DNA of 64,000 nt, taken from positions 806,001 through 870,000 of the forward strand of contig JANATG010000013.1 in the NCBI GenBank assembly GCA_029449235.1, read 5' to 3'. Numbering within the stretch: position 1 is the stretch's first letter; each line of letters starts with the position of its first letter. Shown piece after piece: positions 1 to 11,334 of the stretch. The translations under genes were made by a program, and so were the position numbers. Source of the DNA: Linnemannia schmuckeri. Lineage: Eukaryota; Mortierellomycota; Mortierellomycetes; Mortierellales; Mortierellaceae. The notes beneath the pieces were generated by a model. That model saw only the letters and a program-made list of their open reading frames with translations. It had not been told where the DNA came from and did not search any database.

Positions 1-1058
1 GGGAAGAGTGGTTGTTGTTGTTCTGTTGCGCGAGCAGTTCCATTTCCTTGTGACGCCTCTCGGCAGCCGAGAAGGCCGAGTTGTAAGCAAAGAAAGGGTC
101 CACCGGCCGCGCAAACATGTTTTCAAGTATGTGTGTCTGGTGGGAGTGGTTGCTGTAAGATAAGAAAAGAGTATATAAGTGTTATCAAGTTGAGATGTAA
201 AGTGAATAGGTCAGTGAAAATAAGAAGAAAGGATGAGAAGCGAGGAAAGGGAGTGAATGTTAGAGAGATGAGAGTGAATGGGCTAAAGAGAGAGAGGGAG
301 AGAGGCAAAAAGTGGCGGGTGAGCGCACTCTTATGCTAATAGTTTTCTGTGTGTTCGTTCTTTGATGTTCCTTTAGAGAAATTTTTATTTATCAGTGCCG
401 ACTACCGAACCACACAGAAGCGTCTGGAAAAAACGGGACGACACTCGACTGGCTCGAGCCAAAGGGGTCTGTGACTGCGACTGCCCAGTCAATCAGTTAG
501 TCAGTCAGTAGCCAATGCTAGCCAGGGGACTGTTGCCCTAGTGAGGAATGCCAACTGGGCTACCAGGCTACCAGAGACATCTGGGATCGCCTTTCCTTCT
601 GAGTACTCGACAGATACAATCCTCACGTGTGCGCGCCTTCACTCGCAGGATTCGACACACGCACATTAGCTTAAAAAAAAGAAAAAACAAAGAAAACAAA
701 AAGCAAAGAAAAAAATAAAAAAAAGAAAAAAACCAAGATACATACATACTGTTCCCATCTGCCCAAATGAATAGATCAGGCCAATCTTTGGCAATATCGA
801 CCATTCGAGAGTCCATGCACTTTGGTAAGGCTTTTTTGAGCGAGGGGCGAAATTCCTGTTGATCTTGAATAATGTCAGAGTGACAGCACTGATCAGTGAT
901 CACCGATATGTTGGTGGACAATATCTATATTATATGGCACATGCACATACCATCATTCACACTAAAAGACAATCTTTCACTTCAAAAAGCAACAGTGCTA
1001 CTGTTTCAGGGAACCCGTCTGGATACCAGTGCTGGCGATCACCCTTGTTTGCCACCAT
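1..1058 (-). CDS. Unknown multi-exon protein, 3' end beyond the window
   Basis: Product not recognised. I read three tentative exons: 1058-963, 855-746 and 152-1. The first begins at an ATG just downstream of a poly-A tract (on this strand) and encodes a peptide containing HWYPDGFPETVALLLFEV. Its donor GTGTGA and the acceptor ...CTCTGAC(20 nt)CAG define a 107-nt intron, phase 0. Exon 2 contains LKKALPKCMDSRMVDIAKDW and DLFIWADGN, which reads like a folded conserved domain. The exon 2 donor lies in a GTATGTATGT repeat (phase 1 or 2); phase 2 joins the CTTACAG acceptor at 153. The last segment contains MFARPVDPFFAYNSAFSAAE and is still open at the window edge. The gene is divergent from C9orf72, so 1059-1448 is probably a shared promoter. 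The second intron would be ~590 nt, long for this genome, so a missed exon is possible. Confidence 0.4.
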
Positions 1059-1069
1059 ATTCGTTTTCT

Positions 1070-1072
<3 letters not shown>

Positions 1073-1107
<35 letters not shown>

Positions 1108-1448
1108 GACTTTTTCTGTTTCTGCTATCAATTTTTGACTCTTCATTCCATTCCCTGTGTGCGAGTTGCATCTACCCCCTCCCTCTCTCTTTTCCCTTTC
1201 CCTTTCCCTTTCCCTTGCCCCTTCTCTGTCCTTGTCCTTGCCCTTGTCCTTTTCTTTCGTTCTGTGCCCTTTTTCATTTTTCCTTTCTACCGCCTCCTCC
1301 TTTGCTCCTTCGTTTTTTCTTCTTTCCTCTTCTCACTTCCTTTACATCCTTCATACGCACGCCTCCACTTCCCATCCAAACTAGGCTGTAGACCATTGCC
1401 AGCAAGAAACATACACAACCACCACACGGGCACCGCGAATTCACATGC
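1073..1448. promoter_or_regulatory. Divergent intergenic region with 34-nt poly-T and CT-rich tract
   Basis: This region lies between the putative minus-strand gene start at 1058 and the C9orf72 start at 1449. It holds a run of 34 T at 1073-1106, then a strongly pyrimidine-rich stretch with tandem TTTCCC units near 1190-1217. On the plus strand this is typical of the 5' leaders seen elsewhere in the window. No TATA box is obvious. Open frames here are Ser/Phe/Leu strings caused by the pyrimidine bias and are not genes. Confidence 0.5.
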
Positions 1449-4400
1449 ATGTCCGGTCATGGAGAAGACGCCCCAGGGCCACCACCCACTCCCGCATCTG
1501 CCCACGCTCATGCCACGACTACCTCCTCAACCACACCTGCTCAGACCAACAACACCACACCGCTCATAAACCACACCAGGACACCTGCGCCGACACCTGA
1601 CAGCCGGCCTGAACACGTTCCCAATAGTTCTAATACTACCGCGAGCACACGAGGAGGCACCAGGGACAGGACACCTCAGGAGAGTCCACCAACCACAACT
1701 ACAGCCACAACTACAGTGACAGCTACAGCAGCAGCACCAGCATCAGCAGCTGGGTCCACGCCAATGGACAATCACTCACCTCGCTCCGTCTCCGCATCGA
1801 ACTCAACCTCCTCTAATCTGGGTTCAACGTCAGCCATCACCTCAAGAATTAGCTCACCCCCACCTCCGATGAGTCTTTCTACAGGATACTTTTCCCAAGT
1901 CCCGACCCAGTCTACAACACAACTTCAGCTCCAAGTCAACACGAAATCATGCTCGACCTCACCGCCCACGCTCAACCTTGTCCCCGCCACGCCTGGCCCC
2001 ACTTCAGCCAACTCCAAGCCATTAACGACCGACCTCCCCACCTCCAACCCCTCGACTCTCTCAAAACACAAGGGACAGCCTGTCCTTCCTTATCTCGTGA
2101 CGCCTAAGGAAGAGAAGAGTCATGGAACCATCTGGGGTCTATGGGATCACGACGATAGTCTTCCGTTAAAGTCTATCGCAAAAGTCACAAAGTCCAGCAA
2201 AGGCCCTCCAAGCACCTCAGGATCATCCAAAGTTGTCACTTCTATGGGTGCCGAAGCAGGACGGAAAGCACTCTTGGCTTTGCAGAGCGTTGCGGCAGAA
2301 GAAGGGGCACCCATTTCTAGTGGAGGTAAAAAAAAAAAGATCATATGCATCAATTGCATCTACAACACGCTCATTGACGCATTCATTGATATCGCGTGCT
2401 CTGGACATGATGTCGTCTACGGCTATTGAGTGCCCTTTCCTTCTAACCACCCTTTCTTTTTATAATTTGCATTGCTCGCCTGATGGTAGCCCCTAGAAAA
2501 AAGGCATCTGCTCAGCAACTGGCGTCAAAATTCACGATTCTTGCACCCCCCTTGTCATCGACACTCTCTGTTGCATCGGCCCCTGTTTCGCCGCACAAGG
2601 AGAGAGTCATTGAGGCACTGGTAACAGGAATTTCACCCCCCACGCCTTTTGAGTCGGTCTCATTACCAGCCACCCCGACCGCCACAGAAAACAGATCTAG
2701 CTGCCTTCCAGAGAATGGCTTTTTCCTGGCAGTCATGTCAGTCTACTGGTCAAACCTCGTCGGTCCACGGATAGAGCAGGTGAGGCAACGCTTGGAGTTG
2801 TAATTGTGGTGGACTGATGTAATCCGATCGTCGTGTCTGGACAAAAAATTCTTCATTTTACTCACTCATCACTGTTGTTTGTTTTTGTCTTTTTCTCTCT
2901 CTTCTATGAAATGCAATGGTTGCACAAATTTCAGATCTGGACCCCTCGAGTTGGGTGTCCTGACGAGTCAACCCTTAACCAATTGGCTAAGCAAATCTTG
3001 AACGGGGAAGTCATGCGGACGACGGAGACGGTAGAGTCAAAGATGGTGGTGCTTCAGGAAGAAGGTATGCTAAAACGGCCATAAATACCTTGATTGGTGT
3101 TGCTTTTTTTGTTGGCACATTGTGATTCCAGTGGAGGCATGCTAGAAGGGAGTGCTTACAAAGATCCTTGTGGTTCTGTTCCTGCGAACCAATAATAGGT
3201 CTTATTGCCATGTCATACCTTTATACAGCCAACCCTTCCATGGCGGAGACTTGTTCTTTCAGCAGCACCACACTCGGGATCACAACAGGAACACTCGCCA
3301 TGTCAACCAAATTTGTCCTTAGCTTTGTTGTCCCTCTGGCCTACCTTCAAAACTTTTCTGGATTCTTTGGCGTCATGTCGGACCACGCCCCTGTCTTAAT
3401 TGAGATCCTCCGTGGTCTCCGATCCGGTCTTGTAAGTCTCCTGCGCCAGCAAAGAACGTGCTGCATCTATGAAAACATTCTTTCAAGATTGATTTATTGA
3501 CATGCATGTTACTTCTTTGTTCCCTTTGTTAGAGATTGAACGTTGCGCTGGATCTGTTTGCTGAGGAGCACTTGGTGCCGTTTGTGGAGGATGTAATGAC
3601 GATGGAAGCAGTGGCAATGGCTATCGAAGGTGCCAAGGTACATACACGGGAGGCACACGAGCTGATATGTGATGTACCTTCAAATTGTGAACAGGGCTCT
3701 TACTAGCTTTTTTTCGTAATATAGGTCAGCCATATTGCTCTTGGACGAGAAGGCGATCAGGTGTTTGGCCGGGAGTTCTTGAACCGCGCCATCACTTCTC
3801 ACTTGCAAACCAACTCGTCGACGGTGGTAGTAGGTAACAACATCACCATCATGAACATGGTAAGCTTCAAGACTGTTTTACTTTCTATGTCCACGATATG
3901 TCAAATATATGCAGCAAAGACTAATCTACTCAACTTAATTGTCTCTGAACGATAGATGATCAACACATTGGCATTGTTCTTGTCAGCAGAAGATCGAGCA
4001 AAGTCATGTCACGCAAGGAAACAACATCGCTACCTCCCAGACTTGTTTCTACAGGGAATTTACACACCCAGCATCGGGAAACAATCGAACACCTCAGGGA
4101 CTACCATTGACGCGGAGACTGGATTATCTTTACGCAAGTCGGATCGGTGTAACCGGCTATATCACATACTTTCTTCGCCTTTTCCAACAACCATTGTCGA
4201 CACGGTACGATGCAAGGTCGAACAGACGGAACGATTTCCCAAGTATACAGCGCTGCGTTCAGAATACATGAGAGAACATACGAAATGTGTCATTGACCGC
4301 TCAATCAGTCGGGTCACGGCGTGGAATGCGTCGAATCAAGTTGGGTATCTGAACTTGAGCTCGATCCCTCCACAAAGCTTTCAAAAGAACACTGGATCAG

Positions 4401-4967
4401 ATGCAGGAGGATTCTGGGGCGCCAAGCGGGAAAACAGCTGGACAAGCGTGGAGTGGAAGGGACAAAAGGTCCTGCGGCAAGTTCAGTCTGCTGCCCCTAT
4501 GGTGGAAAACCTAGTGCGATGTACTGTAGGCCTGCCAATTGAGATGCGAGAAGGCTATGTCCGTCAGTGGCGACGCGGCCTTGTCAAACGATCCATGTCC
4601 CTCGTCAAGTTTGTCCGCAAAGAAGGGTACTTGTCTTCTCATGATATGGAATGAAAATTTAGGACGATAATCATATTTTGACACTGAACAAACGATTAAC
4701 ACAGCGACACTTTCTTATAATAGGGTTGACCTTGCAGAGCAGTTGGAGCAGCAGCAGCAGCGGAACCCCAAGCAAAAGGCACCAACAACGGATCCGGACT
4801 CGGCTCTGGATGAAGACCCCTCACAACAAGCAACAGTTCAGTCAGCTCAGGAAATCTTTCAACAACTGGGTATCGACTCTAGTGACCTCAGCATCATTCT
4901 TGGAACCGCCGAGCGGATACTTCCTTCCATCACCGAGTTTGTTCGTGTCCACCTTGGCGTTGAGTGA
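1449..4967 (+). CDS. C9orf72: C9orf72-like DENN-family protein
   Basis: Eight exons, all phases consistent: 1449-2325, 2490-2779, 2935-3064, 3199-3431, 3533-3637, 3725-3859, 3956-4626, 4724-4967, giving 894 aa. Residues 1 to about 365 are a Ser/Thr/Pro/Asn-rich extension without recognised domains. From about 368 the protein follows C9orf72 in order: a YW-(3)-GPR block joined to IWTP across an intron, LNGE(V)(M)R, a SHLQT-(5)-VVVG block, LALFLSAEDR, PFPTTIVD with RYMRE-like spacing, an LVKFVRK block matching LTLIKYIED, and a C-terminal DLSIILGTAERILPSI segment matching the human end. Human C9orf72 is 481 aa; the homologous part here is about 525 aa. In animals C9orf72 is a longin/DENN protein that binds SMCR8 and WDR41 and acts in GTPase regulation, lysosome function and autophagy. 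That role here is inferred from homology. Neither partner is visible in this window. Confidence 0.9.
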
Positions 4968-5139
4968 AAGGCAACTTTTTTTTTTTTTGTTTCTCGGCAC
5001 TAATAAACAACTCATAGTCAAGTAGCGAAAACATGGAGCATTGTAAGAACTGTTGTTATCAAAGTATTTATTTACAGAGTTGAGAAAAAATGGTATTACA
5101 CAGAGATGGGAGGGGGGGAGGGGGGGATGGAAGTATGCT

Positions 5140-5589
5140 TTAGACGTTGCGCTGGAGGGTTCCTTGAGCCTCGGTGGTGGCACCATCGGCCTTCATGGAG
5201 TGGTCGTTAGTCAAATCGCCGACTTTCTGCTTGATCTTGCCCTCGAGTTCGTTCCCGGCGCCACGGACCTGAGCCTTGGCATCGTCGACCCTTTGTTGAG
5301 TCTCGGCATTCGACTTTTGAGCGGCTCCCTCAGCAGCCAAGTTCGGGAGTCCCAGAGTCTGACCGACGGTCTGCTTGGCACCTCCGATAGTCGAGTTGGT
5401 GCTGTTCTCGGCAGTGTGTTGGAGTCGTTCGGCATGGACCCTGGCGTCGGCGACCTTTTGCGCGGTCTCGGCTTCGGATTTCTGGCGGGCCCCATCGGCG
5501 GCCATGTCGGGGTAGCCCAGTGTCTGACCGATGGTTTGCTTGGCGGCGCCGATGTACTGGTTGGCAGTGTTGGAGAGTCTCTCGGTCAT
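5140..5589 (-). CDS. CsbD/hydrophilin-like stress protein (Hmp1-like)
   Basis: Single exon, 149 aa, extremely hydrophilic and rich in Ala, Gln, Glu and Lys. It holds two internal repeats built around GAAKQTIGQTLGYPDMAADG (near residues 14-33) and GGAKQTVGQTLGLPNLAAEG (near 69-88), each followed by an AQKSxAET-like helix. The C-terminus (about 112-145, EGKIKQKVGDLTNDHSMKADG...) has the CsbD pattern. Fungal relatives are annotated as mismatched base pair and cruciform DNA recognition proteins (Hmp1 type), and CsbD proteins are general-stress proteins in bacteria. There is no signal peptide or membrane segment. A TATA element lies about 90 bp upstream, fitting an inducible or strongly expressed gene. 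The family name is solid; the biochemical role is only inferred. Confidence 0.85.
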   Translation of the reverse strand: MTERLSNTANQYIGAAKQTIGQTLGYPDMAADGARQKSEAETAQKVADARVHAERLQHTAENSTNSTIGGAKQTVGQTLGLPNLAAEGAAQKSNAETQQRVDDAKAQVRGAGNELEGKIKQKVGDLTNDHSMKADGATTEAQGTLQRNV

Positions 5590-5673
5590 TTTTGTGGTGG
5601 TTATTGGGTTGATGGAGCTGAGTGTTTAAGTGTGCGTTTGTTGATTGTTTTGGCTGTTGGTTAATGTGGGAGG

Positions 5674-5684
5674 TGTATATATAC
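5674..5684 (-). promoter_or_regulatory. TATA box of the Hmp1/CsbD-like gene
   Basis: The palindromic sequence TGTATATATAC lies about 85-95 bp upstream of the ATG at 5589, in the usual place for a fungal TATA element when the leader is short. It is the clearest TATA box next to any gene in the window. Confidence 0.55.
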
Positions 5685-7249
5685 GACTTTTTTTTGTGTA
5701 GTGATGTGTCTATGTTGTAACTATGACGATGTTGTTAGGAAAGTTGATCAAGTCACCATCGCGAGATGAGAAACCCAGTCAATCAAAATGACGCCAGATG
5801 AGGGAGGGTGCCTGAATACTCTTTTTTGGTGGCTCGAAGGGCGCGTCTTGAGAATGACATCAAACTCCTAGGATGATGACCTTTCAAGTCTGGTGATGAC
5901 GATGATAGTGCAGCCGTAGGCAGGGTTCCCTTTGTCTAGACTTAGCAGTTGTGCACGACTTGAGCTATCCAAGGCACCTAGAGGGGATCAAAAAAAAAAA
6001 AAAAAAAAAAAAATCAATTTAGCCACACTTACTATGCAGGAGTACAGAACAACGAGGAAAAAAATAATGAACAATATGCATTGTTGTGTGTTGATTGAGA
6101 GTCTGCTCTTCTATGTCCACGTTGGAGCAATGGGGCCATCGCTTGATCTATGAGGTTCTGTGTCGCATGAACTAAGTCCCAAGAGAGGTGAAATTTCATT
6201 TCCCCTTGGTCGCAAAGGTTAAAGCGAGTGAGCGACGATGGTCATGGTGGGGAAGAAGGCAGCGAATGAATGGCATGGGGTTGGAAGTTGGAACAGTGAC
6301 GGGCTCAATTTTTTTTTCCTTTCATTTAGAGTGTCCCTGACCTTTTTGACCTTTTGCCCAAAGCAAGGTGTACCGATAGTGTTTAATGAAGGGTGATTGA
6401 GTGTGAGTGTGAGTGCACCACTCAGCGTTCATCTTATTGCTCCCACACTGACTGTCATATGGAGGCAATTGAATCCCTTCATTGAACTCGGGTAGACAAA
6501 AGCATCTGTCGTAGTAATTTGGTACCACCATGGAAAATGGATGAATGGGAGCAAGACAAGAAAAAGAGGAAACACAAACAGTATCAACTCCCGTTTCCCG
6601 TTTTCGTTTCATCGTGTCCATTCAAGCGTCATAGTCATCAGTCCTCCCTCCCCTTGTCGTTGTCGCCAGTCCGGTAGTCCTGGTGTTCCTCTCTGTCCGT
6701 CAGGCAGTTAGACAGTAATTTAGGCAGGTAAATCTCCGACACTCACGTCCACCCTGGTTACCCCTTCAGTCCGTTTATGTCTCCATGAACATACTCTGCC
6801 TGACCCTTGCAAAGTTCATTTTCATTTCATTACTCGTTTTTTTTTTCCTTCTCCGCCGCAAGTGTGAATTGTGTTGCTGCTCTCTTGTCTCTTGTACTCC
6901 AGCCCAAGTTCACTTTCTGCTCACCGTCAAACCATTTCCTGCCCCCTTTTTTTCTTCGCCTTTGTCAATGGGCAATTGAGGGCAGCGGCACTGCGATCGA
7001 TGGCCATAATAAAAATAGTATTGCCCCTGCTGTTGCCATCCTTTGTTCCCTTTCTCTTCTTCTTCCTCTTCCTCCTTCTTCGACCTACCCCACCCTTTCC
7101 TTTTTTTTTTTTTTTTTTTTTTTTTTCATACTTTCACCAAATCTTCCACCGACTTACACCTACTCCCTTGCTCCAGTTTTTCATAGAACCCAAAACCAAA
7201 GAAAAAAAAAAGTAACGAACCCTGCATATATAACAACAACATCAACAAC
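5685..7249. other. Divergent intergenic region, no gene seen
   Basis: About 1.6 kb separates the CsbD-like gene and the SH3BGR-domain gene. It contains 24 A at 5990-6013, an AGGGG (STRE-like) core just before it near 5983, and a 26-T run at 7101-7126 in a pyrimidine-rich leader ahead of the ATG at 7250. Open frames such as 6322-6621 and 6807-7598 have low-complexity or out-of-frame composition and I see no domain in them. Confidence 0.5.
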
Positions 7250-10200
7250 ATGTCCGACTCAAATGTCATGGTCTCCATCACTGCAGCCAACACTGGTGAC
7301 ACTTTCAGTTCACTCCAGGACACCCCCAAGCCCTCCTCGGTCACTGACGACGGACCTACAAAGTCGACTTCGTGTTCCTCCATCTCGACCGCAGCCGCAA
7401 CCGCAACGGCCACCCCTACCACCACCACTTCTACAGAGCCGAATGAGCCGTCGTCGAGGGATGAGCACAAGGCTGCCTCAGCAGCACTACCGCCCAAACC
7501 GCCCACTATCCTCTTGCCTCCACTTGAAATTGAGGAACGACCAACCTCGAAGAAGGAGAAGGGTGACGATAGCAACAAAGAGAACATTAGTCCTCTAGCC
7601 ACACCTCCTGCTTCTACTGCTGCAACGAAGCCAGGGGTCAAAACCATCAAGCCAGCCACTGGTGTGGCTTCAAAACCAAAGATTGGAGCGGCAGCCTCTT
7701 CAGCGACTACCTACACGACAGCAAGGAAGCCATTGACAGCGGCCTCATTAAAAGCTGCCACAGCCACCCCAGCCTCCAGAGTCAAGCCTTCGACAACAAC
7801 ACCGGCAGCAGCATCAACGTCGTCCACAACAAAGACGCCTGTCAAGCCTCGTCCTGCTATCCCTACGCCGTTAAGAAGTGCTGCTTCTACCCGAACTCCT
7901 TCTTCCACTTCCACCTCCACTACCACCGCTGCTTCTAGAGCTGCTGCTGCCAGAACCCTCGCACCTCCCACGCCTCCGACAGTACGAAGGTCGCCCTCAA
8001 CACCCTCCCTTTCCAGTTCTACTCGCCCAGCACTTTTAAGTGCAACTCGACGTGTCGCTTCGAGTTCTGACGCAGCGTCCATATCATCCCCACCGAGTGG
8101 CAGCCCTTCTTCTTCGCCAGGACCTTCTCGTTCAGCAAGCCGTGCATCCATCGCCTCTTCAGCGACCACAAATACAACCGCCTCAACAGCACGACGACCC
8201 CTCACGTCCTCCACGACCACTACTCCAGCCAATCGTACTACGACAAGTCGGGTCAGTGCGCCAGGTACCGCTTCATCTTCAACAACATCAACCACTCGGA
8301 GAACCCCTACCAGTTCGACCAATCCCTCGCCCACGTCGACCTTGCGTTCAGCCTCCAGTACGTCGTCTCTTGGCAGGAGTTCTGTACGACCCACGGGAGC
8401 TCAGTCGACCACACCTACCCCCATTCGCAGAACCCTGACCTCTTCCTCTACAGCCTCGACTTCTACTCGTCCAGTCACGGATGCAACTAAAGTCAAGATG
8501 CTGAGCTCTCAATTATCAGGGCTTCAAGAGAAGGTAATGCACTACACTGCCAAAGCCCAAGAGTAAAGGAAACTATGAAAAAACTTTTGAGATTGACAAG
8601 ATCCATATGACCCATTACAGCCTAGTCACTCCTTTTTTTTTTGTGTTGAGCTCTTTGTGTTTGTCGGCTATTTGTTTCTTTCATTGTTTGAGGGGCGGTG
8701 GAACTTGGTCATGATTAGGCATGATACTAACATCCAAATTACCCGTGCATCCAAATCATCGTCGTTTTTCCCTCCCCCTCTCTCTACTCTCCCTCCTCCT
8801 TTTTCATTACTCTTTTTTCATACAATAACGGTAGCATGATCAAACACTCAAGCTACTACAGGAACAAGAAGAACGACTGAAGCGCGAATTGGAGGAGCTA
8901 TCCACCATCCCATCAGATCAACAGCGCCGGCCAATTCCATCGGATACTCAGGATGTCTTGCAGGAAATGGAGGAGTTGAGGACACAGTTCCAGAATGTAA
9001 AGGAGCAACATGAAAAGGCCTTAGAGGACCTTGCTGCCGAGCGTGCTTTGGAGATTTCGCAGCTCAAGGAATCGCATGAGGCTCTCTTGTTGGCTATGAC
9101 AAAGGAGAGAGATACTGTTGCAGACTCTTTAAAGGTATGGTGGTGTTTTTTTTTGCGCTGTGTTCGCTTTTGTGGCTATTGTTTAGTTTGAATGCCAACT
9201 GGCGAAAGGTGGTTCTAATTATATGCTTGTCTGGGTTTTGGTTACCACCGAGTAGGTCTTGAAAGAGTCGGGAGAACTGTCTGAGCAGGAAAAAAATGAC
9301 CGGATCAAAGAGTTGGAAGAGCGTATGGAGACCGCACTTCAAAGCCATTCCGAGGTTGCTGCAGAGCATGCGATCGCCTTGGAGAAGCTTCGTGATGAAA
9401 TCGAAGCAGCCTGGAATCTAAAGCTCGAGTCCAAGATTCAAGCCTTGGAGAAAGAACACAAGGAGAAACTTGGTGTTGCGCAGGAGAACATTGAAAAAGC
9501 GGGTCAATCGAGTGACGAGGCGATTCAGCAGCTCAAGAAATCGTTTGCCGAACAGATCAAGGGCCTCGAGGACGAGAAGGAGTCACGGATCCTGGAACTA
9601 ATTGCTCAACATGAGGCCGAGCTTCAAGCTGAGAAGGACAAGTTTGTGCAACAGGCCGATGCAAATGAAGAGCTGATTGCGCAGATGAGGAATCAGCATG
9701 AGGAGGTAGTAGGAAAACTGAAGATCCGACTGGAGTCGACCGAGGAAGCCCTTGGAAATGCTCAGAGTGAGCTAATTCGCGTTCAAGAAGAAACCCAGGG
9801 GGAACTCAAGGAGGTTCGTCAGGCTATGGAGGAAATCCGCAAGCTGCTGGCTCTCAAGGAGTCTGAGACTGCCGATTTGGAAAGACGCATTCAGGAGCTG
9901 ACTGACGATCTGGAAAACGCCTCCCTCAGCGCCATGTAAGTCTGGCTTCTCGCTGTTTACGCTGCCTATGTTGCCTTGATGATGAAGCTATTTTTTTTTG
10001 TTTGCTAGAATCTGACCAATTTTCCTCTGTTTTCCACTGTGTAGGTTAAAGAACAACAAGAAGTATAAAGTCAAGTTGGTCCAGATTTTTGGTTCAACCG
10101 TGAGCGGCAACTTGAAGGTATGCATTGAAATCACACTTGTTCATTTATTGAAGTATCCAGTTTTTCATTTTCTAATCATACATCCCTTTGTTCTCTTTTT

Positions 10201-10923
10201 CATATGGAATAGATCAAGCGCGCACAACAGTCGATTAGTGATGCACTGGAGCAGCTCGAGATCGAGTACGAGTTTGTAGATGTATCATCTTCAGAAGAAG
10301 CCAAAAACCTGATGCGTCGTAAGAATGGTGGCGAGACCCAGCTGCCTCAGATCTTTTCTGGCGGCGAGTATAGAGGCCTTGTCGAGGATTTCGAGTACGC
10401 GATCGAGACTCATCAATTGACACAGTTCTTGGGCTTTGACCGCGTCCGAGCATTTGTCCCCCAAAAGAAGGTTCTGGAGCCTTCCGCATTGAGCTTGGGG
10501 GCCCAGGATGGCGAGGATGCCGAGCAAGGAGCTGGGCTTCCTGATGTCGTCATTAATGGGTTGGGTAAACGGCTGGATGCTTCCCCCGGTACTCCCGGTA
10601 CGCCTTCCAGCAGTGGACGGATAAGCAGTGATTTGGGCACGTCGATGTACCTGTTGTCGCCTTCGTCAAACCGGTTCCAGTCTACCTCCTCTTTGGCATC
10701 CAACTCTCCCTCGCGGAGCAATGGCACCAAGCGCCCCGGATTCGTACAGGCAGCCGGTCAGGCTTGGGATGGCGCACTCAAGGAGGATGTCACACGTGCG
10801 AAGCATGACCTGGGCTTCAACAGCACTGTGACACCTGACGATGATGAGCTTGACGAGCTCTTTGAGAACGGTGCCGTTAGCGAGGCTGAACTTGAGGCCA
10901 TGCTTGCAACTGTTCGTATTTGA
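7250..10923 (+). CDS. Coiled-coil protein with C-terminal SH3BGR (thioredoxin-fold) domain
   Basis: Five exons: 7250-8533, 8862-9134, 9256-9935, 10045-10117, 10213-10923, giving 1006 aa. Residues 1 to about 410 are Ser/Thr/Ala/Pro-rich with many basic ST-R clusters, probably disordered. About 420-745 is a long Glu/Lys/Gln-rich heptad coiled coil. About 750-840 matches the SH3BGR/SH3BGRL family: KVKLVQIFGSTVSGNLKIKR, then IEYEFVDVSSSEEAK, then LPQIFSGGEYRGLVEDFEYA. The family has a glutaredoxin-like fold without the catalytic CxxC, and none is present here (FGSTVSG occupies that place). The tail ends in an acidic segment with DDDELDELFENG. The architecture suggests a cytoskeletal or scaffold adaptor, with the SH3BGR domain as a protein-binding module; this is inference. 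The start at 7250 follows an A-rich leader (tcaacaacATG). Confidence 0.85.
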
Positions 10924-10925
10924 AC

Positions 10926-10959
<34 letters not shown>

Positions 10960-11334
10960 CCAATCCCCCTTTTACTCACTTTTAATACCCCTCACTCCCC
11001 TTTTGTACTTATGCCCACTCATGAAATAAAATGATGATTGAAATTTAGAGCCCACAGCGTAAATGAATTACACGTCTCGCTTGCTGGCTGGGAAGGGGGG
11101 AAGGGGAGACTGCTGCCACCAACTAAAAATCGAGTATGGCATGCGTTTCACGTCTTTCTTTTCATCACCGACACCTGTACCCAAGAACTCCCAAGTCACA
11201 GCAGGAAAAACGAACCAGGACACAAGCAAGACAACGAACCACAGTCATACTCATCTCTTCTCAAGCGGCATCCAACAACCACCTGCATCACTCCCGACGC
11301 ACGGCATTTCAAACTAAGCTTCACCGCACTCATC
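10924..11334. other. Short tandem-gene spacer with 31-nt poly-T
   Basis: The 411-bp spacer between the SH3BGR-domain gene and the syntaxin gene. A run of 31 T (10929-10959) begins five bases after the stop codon, inside the likely 3' UTR. ATGAAATAAAATG near 11021-11033 is a possible poly-A signal. The remainder is an A/C-rich leader for the next gene. No other feature seen. Confidence 0.45.

Noticed and set aside
1191..1217. TTTCCC repeats as an interstitial telomere
   Set aside because: Only about four imperfect hexamers in a pyrimidine-rich leader; not the TTAGGG/CCCTAA type.
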